From Dendrolimus kikuchii (taxonomy: Eukaryota > Arthropoda > Insecta > Lepidoptera > Lasiocampidae): a DNA stretch of 64,000 nucleotides. Location: the NCBI GenBank assembly GCA_019925095.2, contig CM034406.1, forward strand, positions 5,930,388 through 5,994,387, written 5' to 3'. Shown piece after piece: positions 12,401 through 38,730 of the stretch (positions are counted from its first letter, which is position 1; every line of letters starts with the position of its first letter). The notes beneath the pieces were generated by a model that did not search any database, was not told the DNA's origin, and saw nothing but the letters and a program-made list of their open reading frames with translations. A program made the position numbers and the translations under genes.

Positions 12401-12617
12401 TCAATTTTCCTATTTCCAGTTCAAAATGTTCCGAAAAACAATCGACGAATTTCTTCAGTAATTCTTTGTGGTTTGTTTGTGAGCGATTGGGTGGGTCGTT
12501 GGGCCCTGGTTGTAAGTATTGTAAGCAAGCCTTGGCGAAGTCCTGGGCGGCAGTTTTGGCCTGACGCTCGCAGAACTCGACCCATCCGTCGGAGTCACCG
12601 TCGGACGGGCCCGCCAT
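3263..12617 (-). CDS. Lnk: SH2B-family adaptor protein (Lnk), four exons, gene-level entry
   Basis: Exons in coding order are 11928-12617, 7787-8018, 5440-5669 and 3263-3481; all joins keep frame (457 codons so far). SH2B/Lnk adaptors bind phosphotyrosines on receptor kinases and JAK-type kinases at the membrane and modulate insulin or cytokine signalling. Seen here: an N-terminal helical dimerization region (about residues 8-75, [10 protein letters not shown] onward), a PH domain (about 137-262), a proline-rich linker (263-300) and an SH2 domain (about 338-432). The phosphotyrosine-binding arginine lies in YLVRQSE (about residue 368). The start is the ATG at 12617; a GTG a few codons upstream is in frame but less likely. 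The C-terminus is unsettled: the last exon either splices at CAA|GTGAGC or reads six residues on to a TAA at 3242-3244. Introns hold F1 retroposons, R1 and other debris. The family call is firm; the final residues are not. Confidence 0.9.
3618..4523 (+). mobile_element. Non-autonomous Helitron
   Basis: It begins TCCCTATTAATATTATAAAT, a usual lepidopteran Helitron start, and ends after a GC hairpin (CCCGCGACGCGGCCGCGG) at CTAA where CTAG is expected. It lies between host A and T, as Helitrons do. No Rep/helicase coding. It is in the SH2B intron between exons 3 and 4 and is homologous along most of its length to 42982-44287. Confidence 0.75.
4708..4992 (+). repeat. F1 retroposon, diverged, with A-run
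   Basis: Same unit as 1906-2212 with a damaged 5' end. It lies in the SH2B intron between exons 3 and 4, antisense to the gene. Confidence 0.75.
5095..5225 (-). repeat. Possible tRNA-like SINE remnant
   Basis: On the minus strand it has a B box-like GCAGGTTCGAATCCTGG and an upstream AGGATCGCTAAGCACGC that could be an A box. No second copy was seen. Confidence 0.4.
5440..5669 (-). CDS. Lnk: SH2B/Lnk exon 3: first half of SH2 domain
   Basis: The acceptor TGTCCAG precedes [10 protein letters not shown], then a low-complexity Ala/Gly stretch, then the SH2 start [10 protein letters not shown] and the signature YLVRQSETR. It ends FNFQ at a GTCGGT donor, phase 0. The exon is very GC-rich against an AT-rich background, so several other frames are open by chance. 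Confidence 0.9.
5943..6030 (-). repeat. F1 tail fragment
   Basis: AAAGTGGTTACCATCACCTA matches the F1 end in reverse. Confidence 0.45.
6090..6670 (+). mobile_element. R1-clade non-LTR insertion with 14 bp target duplication
   Basis: It is flanked by GATGATAATGAAGT at 6076-6089 and 6671-6684, with a poly-A end. The left part reads [20 protein letters not shown] and an arginine-rich tail, like the C-terminus of the copy at 34839-35800; the rest is 3' UTR. It is strongly GC-rich against its surroundings, which explains the open frames in other readings. Confidence 0.78.
6778..6905 (+). repeat. F1 retroposon, 5' part only
   Basis: Its first about 110 bp nearly duplicate the copy at 7072 including the flank TATATATGGGTCCAGGAATG, so the two arose by local duplication. 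Confidence 0.7.
7072..7380 (+). repeat. F1 retroposon, near full length
   Basis: It runs from CAGGAATGAAGAATACAATT to CTGCTGAACTCATGCAAT. In the SH2B intron between exons 2 and 3, antisense to the gene. Confidence 0.75.
7418..7724 (-). repeat. F1 retroposon, near full length
   Basis: It is in opposite orientation to the copy ending at 7380, tail to tail with it, making an inverted pair that could fold. Confidence 0.8.
7787..8018 (-). CDS. Lnk: SH2B/Lnk exon 2: end of PH domain and proline-rich linker
   Basis: It starts after a TTTACAG acceptor and codes the last PH strand and helix ([18 protein letters not shown]), then a linker rich in PP, PAPP and PPRR motifs that could bind SH3 domains. 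It ends at a GTAATA donor in phase 1, matching exon 3. Confidence 0.9.
8310..8505 (+). repeat. Possible Helitron-like remnant
   Basis: It has ATAATATTATAAAGAGGTAA at the left, TACTAAACCGATTTT in the middle and GCGGGTGAAACCACGCTGGG near the right, the layout of short lepidopteran Helitrons. Ends are not clean. Confidence 0.35.
9720..10200 (+). repeat. Interspersed repeat F4, copy 1 (split by 9867-10128)
   Basis: Shared with 42330-42545: AAGGATTGTTCAACTTTG, AATTAGTGAAAAA, ATCTCC(A/G)GAC(T/C)ATAGGGG and GGGGTAAGTATG. A weaker relative is at 37230-37830. Confidence 0.6.
9867..10128 (+). mobile_element. Short R1-clade 3'-UTR insertion with 12 bp target duplication
   Basis: It is flanked by GGGGTAAGTATG at 9855-9866 and 10129-10140 and ends in A8. 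The body matches the 3' part of the 6090-6670 element (AACACCCAGGGGTTTTAGTG is shared). An empty version of the target is seen at 42448-42459. Confidence 0.8.
10795..11002 (+). repeat. Interspersed repeat F8, copy 1
   Basis: It shares GGCTATGCCAC-like, TAGGTTTTTTATATATAT-like and GAGTTAGTGGATATA(C/T)AGACAG with 46720-47030. Confidence 0.45.
11003..11200 (+). repeat. F7-type repeat, copy 2
   Basis: Opening CTAGCTGGCCCGGCAGTCGT and the end GGTCAAGTAGTTTAGGAGG resemble the family. Confidence 0.45.
11265..11505 (-). repeat. F1 retroposon, 5'-truncated
   Basis: Tail side is TTGAGTTCAGCAGACAGG; it stops at the CCTGGCCGTGGG box. In the first SH2B intron. Confidence 0.75.
11615..11848 (-). repeat. 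F1 retroposon, 5'-truncated, 80 bp from an SH2B exon
   Basis: It stops at CCCTACCACCTGGC. The repeat stays open in the frame running on from SH2B exon 1 past its donor, so a reading-through frame looks longer than the true exon. Confidence 0.8.
11928..12617 (-). CDS. Lnk: SH2B/Lnk exon 1: dimerization region and first part of PH domain
   Basis: It codes 230 residues from ATG ([10 protein letters not shown]) to a GTAAGT donor at 11922-11927, phase 0. The dimerization stretch has regularly spaced Phe residues (FCERQ, FAKAC, FVDCF, FELEI), as in the SH2B phenylalanine zipper. A basic patch ([14 protein letters not shown]) precedes the PH domain, which ends mid-strand at TFVLK. Confidence 0.9.
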
Positions 12618-13175
12618 AGCAAGCCACTTCTTGAACAGCTCCACGAGGAAGTAAATATTAAATTCACACTATATAAAAACTTGACTTTATAATAAAATTA
12701 ACCGGCTTGTAAACGAGTATTTAACATCAAATTTGTAATCAAAATAAGATATTTATATTTAAAACGCTATCCCGATCACAAGTTTTCCTCGCGAAAACAA
12801 GTTTTGTTGCCATTCCTAAAAAGATATAGAGGAGCGATAGGCAACATTATGTAAATAATATATATTTTTAACAAATTTACTAAAGCGTTTAATCGATTTC
12901 GAATTATTATTTAATAATTAATAGTAATTATCTATTAAAGTGCGTTTAATTTAAAACAAGTGCTATTTATCTCCTGACAAAGAGGATCAATTTTATAGCT
13001 GTATTATATTACTTAATATTATTAAATTTAAGTAAGCCAAAATAATTTTTTAAATATAAAATCAAAAAGATTAGATTTCGAATTAAAATCAGGATTTTTT
13101 TTCAAATCTTATATTAAACACGAAACTTTATATGATTACTGTTATTTATTGTTTAGTGGCGTAACTAAGCCTTCA
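12618..13175. other. 5' side of SH2B; AT-rich, nothing recognised
   Basis: The 5' UTR and promoter may lie here, but no clear core promoter word could be assigned. Confidence 0.4.
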
Positions 13176-13497
13176 TGGAGTTTTTGGCGGGAACTGAAAG
13201 GGGATTTTGTACTGTGCGGTTTTATTTTTAAAAGTATGTAAAATTACTCTAAAATGAACAGTAGTTATAGGATATTTATAGTTTTCGAGTAGTAATTATG
13301 TGTTTTTGTGAGAAATGTGACTGTATAGTCAAATTTGGCTTTTCGATTTGTCACAATAACTCCGTTGAATGACGTCAGTTGATAACCTACAGTTGAGCTG
13401 AGCTATACATAGGCTTAAGAAAATGAAGAAACTATATTGTAATTTAAGATCTGGCTTAAAAACTTAGCGGCCAAGCCATAAACCTAAAAAAACGAAG
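13176..13497 (+). repeat. Retroposon-like repeat F2, longest copy
   Basis: It runs from TTTTTGGCGGGAACTGAAAG to an A-rich end (AAGCCATAAACCTAAAAAAA). Two tandem copies follow at 14113-14652 and one lies in reverse at 22664-23010. No coding. Confidence 0.65.
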
Positions 13498-13684
13498 CCT
13501 TCATCGTTTAATTAATTTTAAATATAGTTTCGCAATATCGTGCAAATGAACCAAAAACTGATCACTGCCATCTATTGTTTAGTAGCGTTAGTAGTTCTTC
13601 TAGCTTCCAGATAGTTATGCTTTGTGACACCAGATAGCGCTATTAGATTTAGTCGTTATTCACCCAATAAATATTTTAACATGC

Positions 13685-13861
13685 TTGTGATTCGTTTCTC
13701 TTTATCGCCCCACTCAATTTTAATATCGAAAAATGTTGTACAATGTATTGGCGCCAAAATGAGAAAACACAATGAACAATCATATAAAAATTACAGATTC
13801 CAAATTCAAATGTAATATTTTGTCATTTTAATTGTAACAGTATATATGGCCAGACTAAGTA
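13685..13861 (-). mobile_element. maT mariner 5'-end fragment
   Basis: Reverse complement matches 56630-56805 of the maT element, including its terminal repeat (GGCCAGACTAAGT) and the first transposase codons. The rest of the element is missing. Confidence 0.72.
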
Positions 13862-14112
13862 TATACCGACATTTATTATGTAGATACTGGGCATGTTAAG
13901 ACGGAGTTAAGAAAAATTACCTTTTTCTCATCATACCTTCGTAAGTACATCTTTGTATGAATATTAATATTACATCTGTAATTAATTTGAACGTTTGAGG
14001 TTTTCACAGGAGTAGACTGGTGCCGCCATCTGTGTCTCAGTGGTGTATTACGATTTTTACCTGACGATTGTCATTGTTGTTAATCTATACATACAACAAA
14101 ATAAAAAAACAA

Positions 14113-14652
14113 GTTTTTGGCGGGAACTGAAAGGAGATTTTGTGCTGTCCAGTTTTATTTTCTAAAAATGTGTAAAATTACTCTAAAATGAACAATAGTT
14201 GTAGGATATTGATAGTTTTTGAGTAGTAATTATGTGTTTTTGTGAGAAATGTGAGCTGTATAGTCAAATGTGGCCTTTCGAGTTTTCACAAGAACTCCGT
14301 TGAATGGTGTGGATTGTAGCCTACAATACAACTGCGCCTGGCTTAAAGGCCTAGTTGCCAAGCCATAAACATAAAAAAACAAGTTTTTGGCGGGAACTGA
14401 AAGGGGACGTTGTGCTGTGCAGTTTTATTTTCTAAAAATGTGTAAAATTACTCTAAAATGAACACTAGTTGTAGGATATCGATAGTTTTTGAGTAGTAAT
14501 TATGTGTTTTTGTGAGAAATGTGAACTGTATAGTCAAATGTGGCCTTTCGAGTTTTCACAAGAACTTCGTTGAGTGGTGTGGATTGTAGCCTATAATACA
14601 ACTGCGCCTGGCTTAAAGACCTAATTGCCAAGCCTTAAACATAAAAAAAAAC
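14113..14652 (+). repeat. F2 repeat, two tandem copies with 270 bp period
   Basis: Each unit begins GTTTTTGGCGGGAACTGAAA and ends with AGCC(A/T)TAAACATAAAAAAA. The shared junction ATAAAAAAACAAG at 14101 and 14371 fits a tandem duplication. Confidence 0.7.
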
Positions 14653-14791
14653 AAGTTTATTTCAAAACAATTTATTCCATGTGGTAAAAAAAGTAATAGG
14701 AAGTTCCGGTTGGATGATATAAACACAAACCCTATTTCAACACATTATTACTGTCATTGACTGACTGATTGTCTAATACCCAATTATCAGG

Positions 14792-15049
14792 CCGTTCCAT
14801 TAGTAACTCACAACGCCCAAAATGCTGCGTTAGCCGTTCCACAGGGCGGCCGCGGTCGTTGTGGTCGTGGCGAAAACGTCACTAATGACGTCATCATTTT
14901 CGATCACACAACGCTCACAACGACCCATGTCAAGAGGTGGGTCGAATAGCCGTTCCACTTGGGTTTACGATTGTAACGCCGGCAAATAAGTGGAACGGGA
15001 TAAATCGCGGTCGTGAACGTGGTAGTTGTGAGTCTCTAATGGAACGTAG
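14792..15049. mobile_element. MITE, about 258 bp, with internal TGACGTCA
   Basis: Ends are CGTTCCATTAGTAACTCACA and the inverse GTGAGTCTCTAATGGAACG. GC-rich inside, with repeated CCGTTCCAC and CACAACG words. No coding. Confidence 0.65.
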
Positions 15050-15282
15050 GGTATATATATTCATTATATAGTCGGGTATTTGACAGTTAAATCAACTGAG
15101 ACTCTTTTTAACATCGCAAACGTTACAGCCGTTTTGGTTTTGAATGAGAATACTGCCTTACGACAGTTACGTCACAATTTTAACAAGTCAAACAGCTTAT
15201 TAGTAAATGTTTAAACTATAATTATTTTTGTAATGAACTGTTGAAAGTAAGATAATAACAAGATATTTGTTTTCTATCTGTG

Positions 15283-15566
15283 TAGGAACGGAGAAAGAAT
15301 ACAACTTCCTGCGGCCGAGCGGCCTGTCGTAAGAGGCGACAAAACAACCCACAGCCAGGTGGTAGCGTATTTACCCGATTGGATAGCTACTAACCCTGGT
15401 CTAGAGCATGCCGCCATAGCAACCTTGAGTTGTGTTCCGGCATTAGTGACCAAGTTCCAGTCTCCCTTAAGAGAGCAGCAACGCATTTGTAGCTTTGTCC
15501 ATAGGCGATGGTAATCACTTTCCATCAAGTGGGCAGTCTGCTTATCTGCTGAACTTCTGCAATAAA
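15283..15566 (+). repeat. F1 retroposon, near full length
   Basis: Full 5' end (GTGTAGGAACGGAGAAAGAA) with a small internal deletion near 15497 and the usual tail. Confidence 0.78.
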
Positions 15567-17068
15567 AAATATATACATTTGGCGCTTGCTCTTTAAAATG
15601 AATACTATTTTAGAATGTATTGTAATATGTGTTAAATACCCAATTGATATTAAGAATATTTACACCAAATAAATTGAGATTGAAAATAAAATATTTTAGG
15701 AGAATCTATACCATTGTTGCCACCAATAATTTATTAAAAACGTTAAGATATCTTAATATTTTTTTGCTATACAATGATAACAATAATATTATTGTATGGC
15801 AAACCAAATATGTTTTTTAAATTTCTTAATGTTTTGAATAAAGTAATAGGAGATGGCAACAACGGTAAAGTTTATTCTTGTTTGGTTGTTAATTACATAG
15901 TAAATGTTATTAAATATACCAAAACAAAAATATTACAGTAATTTAGTCTTCTATACTCTTACGTATTAACTTAACACAGGTATTGATTTTGAAAATAAAT
16001 AGAATTTACCAGCTCAACGCTGCGTTACACTAAGGATTTTTCAATCATCAGATAAAGGTTATCAGTCTAATAAATTATAACCTGAGCGTATTCAACAGTG
16101 GAAAAATTGTGCTGTTTTATTGATACAACTGTAATTTTTAATTTTTCCATGTTGTATTTTGTTCTGTGAATAATCGGCCTTAAGTCAGTTTAAATATTAT
16201 TTGAAATAGCTAACAAAGCAACGCGTATTGATTTTCGCACTGAAACGAATTATAAGCCTACCCGTTTGTTGCAACACAATTTGAAATTAAGCCCGCCTAA
16301 AAACAATCCCAAAGAAGACTTATTAGGCCCTGTGGGTGCTGCGTCAAACAGTTCCATTCCTTTGATGTTGTCGTTATGCAACATATTTATGTATCTGACT
16401 GGTTAATAATAATGCTAGTACAGGCAAGCTGTGCAACTTAAAACCTAGCAAATGACAAGAAATTTTACAAAACAGCCCAAAGAAACGCCATGATCTTCAA
16501 TAATATGCAATTTCAAAACTATTTATTAAGATTATTGGAAGCATTTTGATACATTCTTCGTGTTTTTTAGCAAACAATTCGTCGTCAAACCCTTAGCAAA
16601 ATAATGAGTGCACAAACATTAATTTGAATAACAATGTTAGTTGCCAGGCTTTCAAATTGCATGCCTTACATTTAGTATGTAGATTTCTACATAATGTGTC
16701 ATCATTTTTCTGAATTCCCAATAATTTTTCTCATTATTAATCAAATGATTCTAACAGAGGCAGCAGATCTACTGTAGATCAGCAGATTCCAAAATTACTA
16801 TCTCTAGAATGTTCGTCTGTTTGAGCATCACGTAAAAAATACTGAACGGATTTAAATGAAACTCGATACAGGCCTAGTTTATATTTCGAGTTAACACAGG
16901 ATACTTTCTATCCCGACAAGCGACATTGTTTCCGCGGGATAGACGAATATAGTCAAAAAGATGCTGCGGTTTTGTTTTTGGGTGCCGCCGTTGTAATTCA
17001 CTGGCAAATATCTCATCATGGAAACGCGAATAAAGTTTTGCTGGAACATGGTATAGTATCTATCTATA
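15567..17068. other. Intergenic AT-rich stretch between SH2B and NARS
   Basis: No gene recognised. Around 16800-16920 is a short Helitron-like phrase (ACTGAACGGATTTAAATGAA) without ends. Confidence 0.4.
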
Positions 17069-17530
17069 CTAGTGTTGAGTAGGACATGATTATAAAATGA
17101 GTTTGGAAGAGTAACATGAAATTTTGTACCTAACCAGTACAATGTACAACTTCAATTGATGAGAGGGGATTTGTACAGCATGTACCGCGGTAGTACATTT
17201 TAAGCGATGAGGGCGGTGAAGCGGTGAGCTTCATTCCCTCATTTGTCTCGTTCCTCACAATTTGTACTTCGCGGTACAATCGAAACTTCTTGTTCGGAAA
17301 TGTTCGTTAATAATCGGATGTGATCGGCTTCGGTCACCTCGTTTTACTAGCAATCTTATTATGACATGTCATGTTGTCTCTCTTTGTCATGTGAGTATCC
17401 GTAGAGGCGTTCTTGTACTGTTGTAGCGCGACGAAAATGTTGAAGCTTACATTTTCAACTTTTCAGCCGTATTAGTAAAAATGTGTTTTGTACGGTACAA
17501 ATGTATTGCATGTTCTACTCAACATTAAGT
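17069..17530. mobile_element. TIR element, about 460 bp
   Basis: Ends are TGTTGAGTAGGACATG and the inverse CATGTTCTACTCAACA. The words ACATTTTAAGCGATGAGGGC and TTGTACNGTAC recur inside. No coding. Confidence 0.6.
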
Positions 17531-17559
17531 ATAGATTACTATACTACTATAAAGTTGTA

Positions 17560-17900
17560 GAAGTGTGAACCTTTGTTTTTTACATTTTGTTTGTTTGTCT
17601 GTTTGTTCGGGATTCACGTAAAAGTTATTAGACTGATTTCGATACGGTTTTCGCTGATCGATAGTGTATTCTCGGACTTAAAATCTGCGGTGCTTTATAT
17701 CCCGATATTCCCGACAGTTTTACAGGAATTTTCTTAAGAGAGGTTTAAAGTGATCAGATCTATTTTTTTTATACCGATGCGAAATTTTCACTGATCGATA
17801 CAATTTTAACAATTGTAGTTGTGTATGCGTTTAGTAACATTACTTATCCCGAGTTTTTTACGGGAATTTCAGGGATTTATGTATTTTCATACTAAAAACA
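17560..17900 (+). repeat. Interspersed repeat F6, diverged copy
   Basis: It has GTTTGTTTGTCTGTTTGTTC and GCTGATCGATAGT words in the same order as the other two copies. Confidence 0.4.
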
Positions 17901-18081
17901 TTACCTTTTAAAAAAAATCTTTGATTTTATATTCAGCAAAATAACTGTACATCTTTTTTACCTGTCCAACGTAGACAAAGCCGTGCGCAAATGCTAATTA
18001 ATAAATAAAAACCATATAACTTTATTAAAGTTGAAATAGATATAACAAGCGTGATAATTATACAGCAATAAGTGGGGGCGT

Positions 18082-34582
<16,501 letters not shown>

Positions 34583-34838
34583 CTAAATGTTGAAGAAAAC
34601 GGCTAAACTTTTGCACAGAGTGTTATCAGATTAACGGAAATTAAGTTTAGGGATATACATAAACCTTATATATAAACGCTAGACCTGTTATTTGGGCCAG
34701 GAAACACGTTTTTAGGGCCCACCAACAAGTTTTTAATGAATAATGGGAAAACCAAAAATACATTTGAAAAACAAGCTCATCGCTACATCGCTTTTGTTGA
34801 AAAAAGTTTGACTTGTGTTAAGGAATACACTTACAGGT

Positions 34839-35800
34839 TCGAGGCGATCAGGAAGCGGGAAACCGCCTCCATGATCGCCGTCTGGTCTCAAGAGCTCGAC
34901 AACCCTGCGGCCTATGGCGGCTACACGGTGGATGCAATCAGGCCACAGCTGACGGAATGGGTCAACCGCACCAGCGGCACCCTGACCTTCAGGACGACAC
35001 AGATACTTACCGGACACGGATGATTCGATAAGTATCTGTGTCGCATTGTGGGCTGCTTGCCTTCCCCGGACTGCCGCCAGTGCGGCGCGCCCGACACGGC
35101 GTTACACACGCTTGTCGAGTGCGCCGCATGGGCGCCGCAGCGTTTCGAACTTGAGACGCACGTAGGTCCAGTCGACTCGCTCTGCGACTTGGTCAAGGCC
35201 ATGCTGCAGAGCAGCGACAATTGGGGGGCTGCGGTTACTTTTTGCGAGACAGTAATGTCACTCAAGGAGGCCGCAGAACGAGACAGGGAGAGAAGTCCTG
35301 CAGCGCGTGCCAATGCGTCTTCTCGAGGTCGCCGGCCTTCAGCTGGCACCCGGAGAGGCAGGTACGCGCATTACTTCCCTCCCTGAGTTAGGTTCCGTTT
35401 ACCGCGGGGGGCCTTTAGCTTGCTAGGAGAGCAAAGGACCTTCTACCCCCGCACAACGAAGTGGGGTGTGTTCTCCCAGGGCACACTCCAGGCACTTTAT
35501 TGCGCTGGATCGGCTGGGCGTAACTATGTTCTAAATCTCAGCCTTTCCAACACATTCAAAGCGCAGGGTCGTCAGGGAGGAGGGGGTTTTTAGTGGGTAT
35601 TGGGGTTGCTCGCCCGTGCAGCAACGCTCGGAGTCTTCCACACTATTCTGTGACGTCGATCGCGGACGGAGCGCTGCCAAGAGCATACTATTGCTGCAGT
35701 GTTATCGCCCCCGACCGACGCGTGTCGTTCCCCTAGCAACGACCCAGTTTGTGCGTAAATCGGTTAAGCATTTTCCCTCGCCTCAAAACCAAAAGAAAAA
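34839..35800 (+). mobile_element. R1-clade non-LTR insertion with 15 bp target duplication
   Basis: It is flanked by identical AATACACTTACAGGT at 34824-34838 and 35801-35815. It codes the R1/TRAS-type C-terminus: LTFRTTQILTGHG, a TGA where cysteine is expected, then DKYLCRIVG, DCRQCGAPDTALHTLVECAA and FCETVMSLKEAAERDRERSP, stopping near 35385, then a GC-rich 3' UTR and short A-rich end. R1 members often target rDNA or telomeric repeats; this copy sits upstream of NARS exon 2. Confidence 0.8.
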
Positions 35801-35867
35801 AATACACTTACAGGTGATATATAAACACTAAAACTGTTTTTTAATTTAGTAAACAAGTTTTTAATTA

Positions 35868-36869
35868 TACTATTTCCATTTCTTTATGTTCTCGATGACA
35901 GCCCTGTGGAAACTTGAAGGAGCGTCTTTGTTACATTATGTAGACATTATTTAATAAAATATGACGATTACGCACGTACAAGGTCATAGCAGAGTCGGAG
36001 AAACTGATAGAGATGGAGCTATCGATAAACGTAACACGATAACAGACCCGATATTTTTTTACGAAGTGTAAGAAACTAAACTATTGCCGGGTAATTTTGT
36101 ACAAATTTATTAACTAATATAACATTTCATTACAAGATGTAATTATATTTTGTTGATTCTTTATTTATTTATTTTAATCAAAATCTGATGAATCATCACT
36201 GTCACTCGCTGAGCTCTCCCCAACATTTATTATAAGTTCCTGTACTTCTATACTCAGTGTCGAAGTTGTCAACCAATGTCGTGATGTCACACAATGTGGT
36301 TGGAGTTTTTTCTTCGGCGTACAAAGCTTATTTTCCTGCATGCCGCTTGTACTGTAAGCTTCGGTAGTAATTTTTGAAACAGTAGGTCCACTAATTCCTA
36401 ACGCGGCCGCAACACGCTCTAGTACTTGCAACAGTGGTAATAGCGGGCCACCATTTTGATACTCTGCTTCAAAGTAATTACGAACCTTGATTACCAGTTC
36501 TCTCGCCTGTCTTTTCAGAACAGACCCTTTAGACATTTTGATATTTGACAGCTGGGCAACAATCAACACGGAGGAACACAAAACACACAACGTAACGTAT
36601 GGATAATGTGAAAAAACTCAGCGAACAGAAATGTAGTGACTATATAGCACAACCATCTTGTTGCGAGTGACAGATTAAAACAAACACAAAATGGCGGTGG
36701 GCCATTGAGTGTTCTCAGCTTGAAATAATATATTTGAATATTTTTGTTGTATTTGTCTTTGTTCAAAAGATAATAAATATATGCAATCAATATCATTACT
36801 TATTTGGTCACAACACTACAATTACGAAATTCGAACTGTCATTGAGGAAATAAAGAAATGGAAATAGTA
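35868..36869 (-). mobile_element. Tc1/mariner-type element, internally deleted, 1.0 kb
   Basis: Terminal inverted repeats of about 35 bp start TACTATTTCCATTTCTTTAT at both ends, and TA flanks both sides (35866-35867, 36870-36871). It holds a 120-codon minus-strand frame that joins a transposase-like N-terminus to a C-terminal tail. Confidence 0.78.
36174..36536 (-). CDS. Shortened transposase-like protein, 120 aa
   Basis: The ATG at 36536 opens MSKGSVLKRQARELVIKVRN. A helix-turn-helix-like segment (LERVAAALGISGPTVSKITT) follows, then a basic linker and an acidic tail (GESSASDSDDSSDFD). Tails of this kind end some lepidopteran DDE transposases; here no DDE core lies between. Probably a deletion product of a larger transposase; whether it is expressed is unknown. 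Confidence 0.55.
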   Translation of the reverse strand: MSKGSVLKRQARELVIKVRNYFEAEYQNGGPLLPLLQVLERVAAALGISGPTVSKITTEAYSTSGMQENKLCTPKKKLQPHCVTSRHWLTTSTLSIEVQELIINVGESSASDSDDSSDFD

Positions 36870-37229
36870 TAGTTATTATAATTTTTAAGTTCATAATAAT
36901 AAATCACAGTACTAAACTTTTTTTTTACTTTATGTGCCTATGCATAAGAAAGAAAAAAAAATGTTAACAATTAGATATGTCAACAATATCAATTTTTAAA
37001 TATTAATGTTGTTTCTTTTTTTGCTTATATATTGCAAATTTGAATTAGTAGTATGTTTAAACTATTCAATTTTATTAAAAAAAATATGTATAAATTGCTA
37101 TAGTCTATTTGCAGCCTTTTATATTCCATTTCTCTTTCAGTTATATGAATGTACTTTGTGCTTTGTTATAGATTTTTCGATGACTTGCACTGTTTCGGTT
37201 ATATTATTTTTATGTTGACTGGCTTTCTC

Positions 37230-37830
37230 ACTTGACTTCAATTGCATTGCTCAACTTTGGATTTTGGCAAAATTTTCTACCTGAATTTTTGGGTGTGATA
37301 TAAATAAACGGGAGGTAAATTAAAGGTGATTTGAGTTACGGATATCCTTACAGTTTATTTATAGCCACTAAGGTTGTGAGGGGTAATCGAAAGTTGCGAC
37401 CAGACTAAAATGGTGAGTTGGTTAGGTTGGGTTAGTCTTTAGACCAAAGTGCCAGAACCGACTGGTCACCATTTATTCATTGATAACTATTTAAACTATG
37501 GTTACAAATCTATTGTGACATTTGCCGACTGCTGTCATGGTACACTCGCTCAGCTTGCGGGCTTTATACTGCGTTTTTACTGTTTTAAATGTTTTTACTT
37601 TGACCACTACCTTTCTTCTGCATTTCTCGTCTTTAGACATAAGAAATAAGTACACCAATTTGAAAAAAAATAGTAAAGTTAGGTATGTTTACAAAAAAGA
37701 AATCATATGTCAAAACCTACATGACTCCTAAACATAGGAGTTGCAGAAAGAAGAAGTACTCCTCCCCCCTCCGCCCCCCATTACTTAAAATTCAGTGACC
37801 ACTATTGTAAAGTTTAACCAAAAAGCAATG
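37230..37830 (+). repeat. Interspersed repeat F4, diverged copy
   Basis: It shares GGTTAGTCTTTAGACCAAAGTGCC-like and CCCCATTACTTAAAA words with 8840-8940 and 10140-10190. Low similarity; no coding. Confidence 0.4.
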
Positions 37831-38288
37831 TAGTCATTGCAGATCGATATTGCATCACATTAAAACATTGGGGATTTTTCAAAGATATTTTTAATGATAA
37901 ATGAAAATAGTCTTTTCATATTGTTCTTTAGTTTTATATTCGTAGTTTCTGAATATACTACATTTTTAACTCTGTATACGTGGAAAGAGGTTATGTTTTA
38001 CTTACGGATTGAAAGATTTCCTATGTCTGGCATTGTATTTAATTGTTCAAAATCCTACTATTAATATACACTGTCTCGCTCTTTGTATTATTATAAATTA
38101 GGAATTAATCTTTTACTATCAATTTTATTGACGTACGACACTAATACCGAGACCCCGGGTGAGGTGAGGTGTATCTAGGGGTGTTAGTGAACATATTACT
38201 TTTAAATATCGACGCAACGTATTACGTACATAAAATTTTGATATTTATGAACGATATATCGTTCATCTTAAACAATATATTTATGAAT

Positions 38289-38730
38289 GACTAGCTGACC
38301 CGGCAAACTTCGTAACGCGTCAGAATCAATAAATAAAAAAGCTGAATGATAATTGCAGACTGTTTCAACTTTAGTCAAAAATGTGGTCAAAATTTTACCG
38401 GAACGAACATCAAACGTTTGACATTTAAAACAAAAAAACCAAAAGTTTACTTTTAAATTTAATTTGATTTCTGAACGACTTTTAAATTTAATTGCTTTCT
38501 AAACGACGGGACGGACATCAAATATTTGACAGGTGGGAATAGTTTCTAAGGAAAAGTGAAATTGTTGTTTTTACTATATTCCAAGCTTTTTTTTCATATT
38601 TACTCACCTTTTAAACCTTCCCTGGACTTCTACAAATAATTCAAAACTGAAATTAGCCAAATCAGTCCAGTCGTTCTCGAGTTTTAGCGAGACTAACGAA
38701 TATCAATTGATTTTTATATATACATAAATA
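38289..38730 (+). repeat. Interspersed repeat F7 (CTAGCTGACCCGGC type)
   Basis: It opens CTAGCTGACCCGGCAAACTT and ends with GTCCAGTCGTTCTCGAGTTT. Related openings occur at 11003 (CTAGCTGGCCCGGC) and 58914 (ACTACCTGACCCGGT). Class unknown. Confidence 0.5.

Noticed and set aside
35616..35831. Small open frame downstream of the R1-clade insertion
   Set aside because: It falls within the element's 3' UTR and crosses the target duplication.
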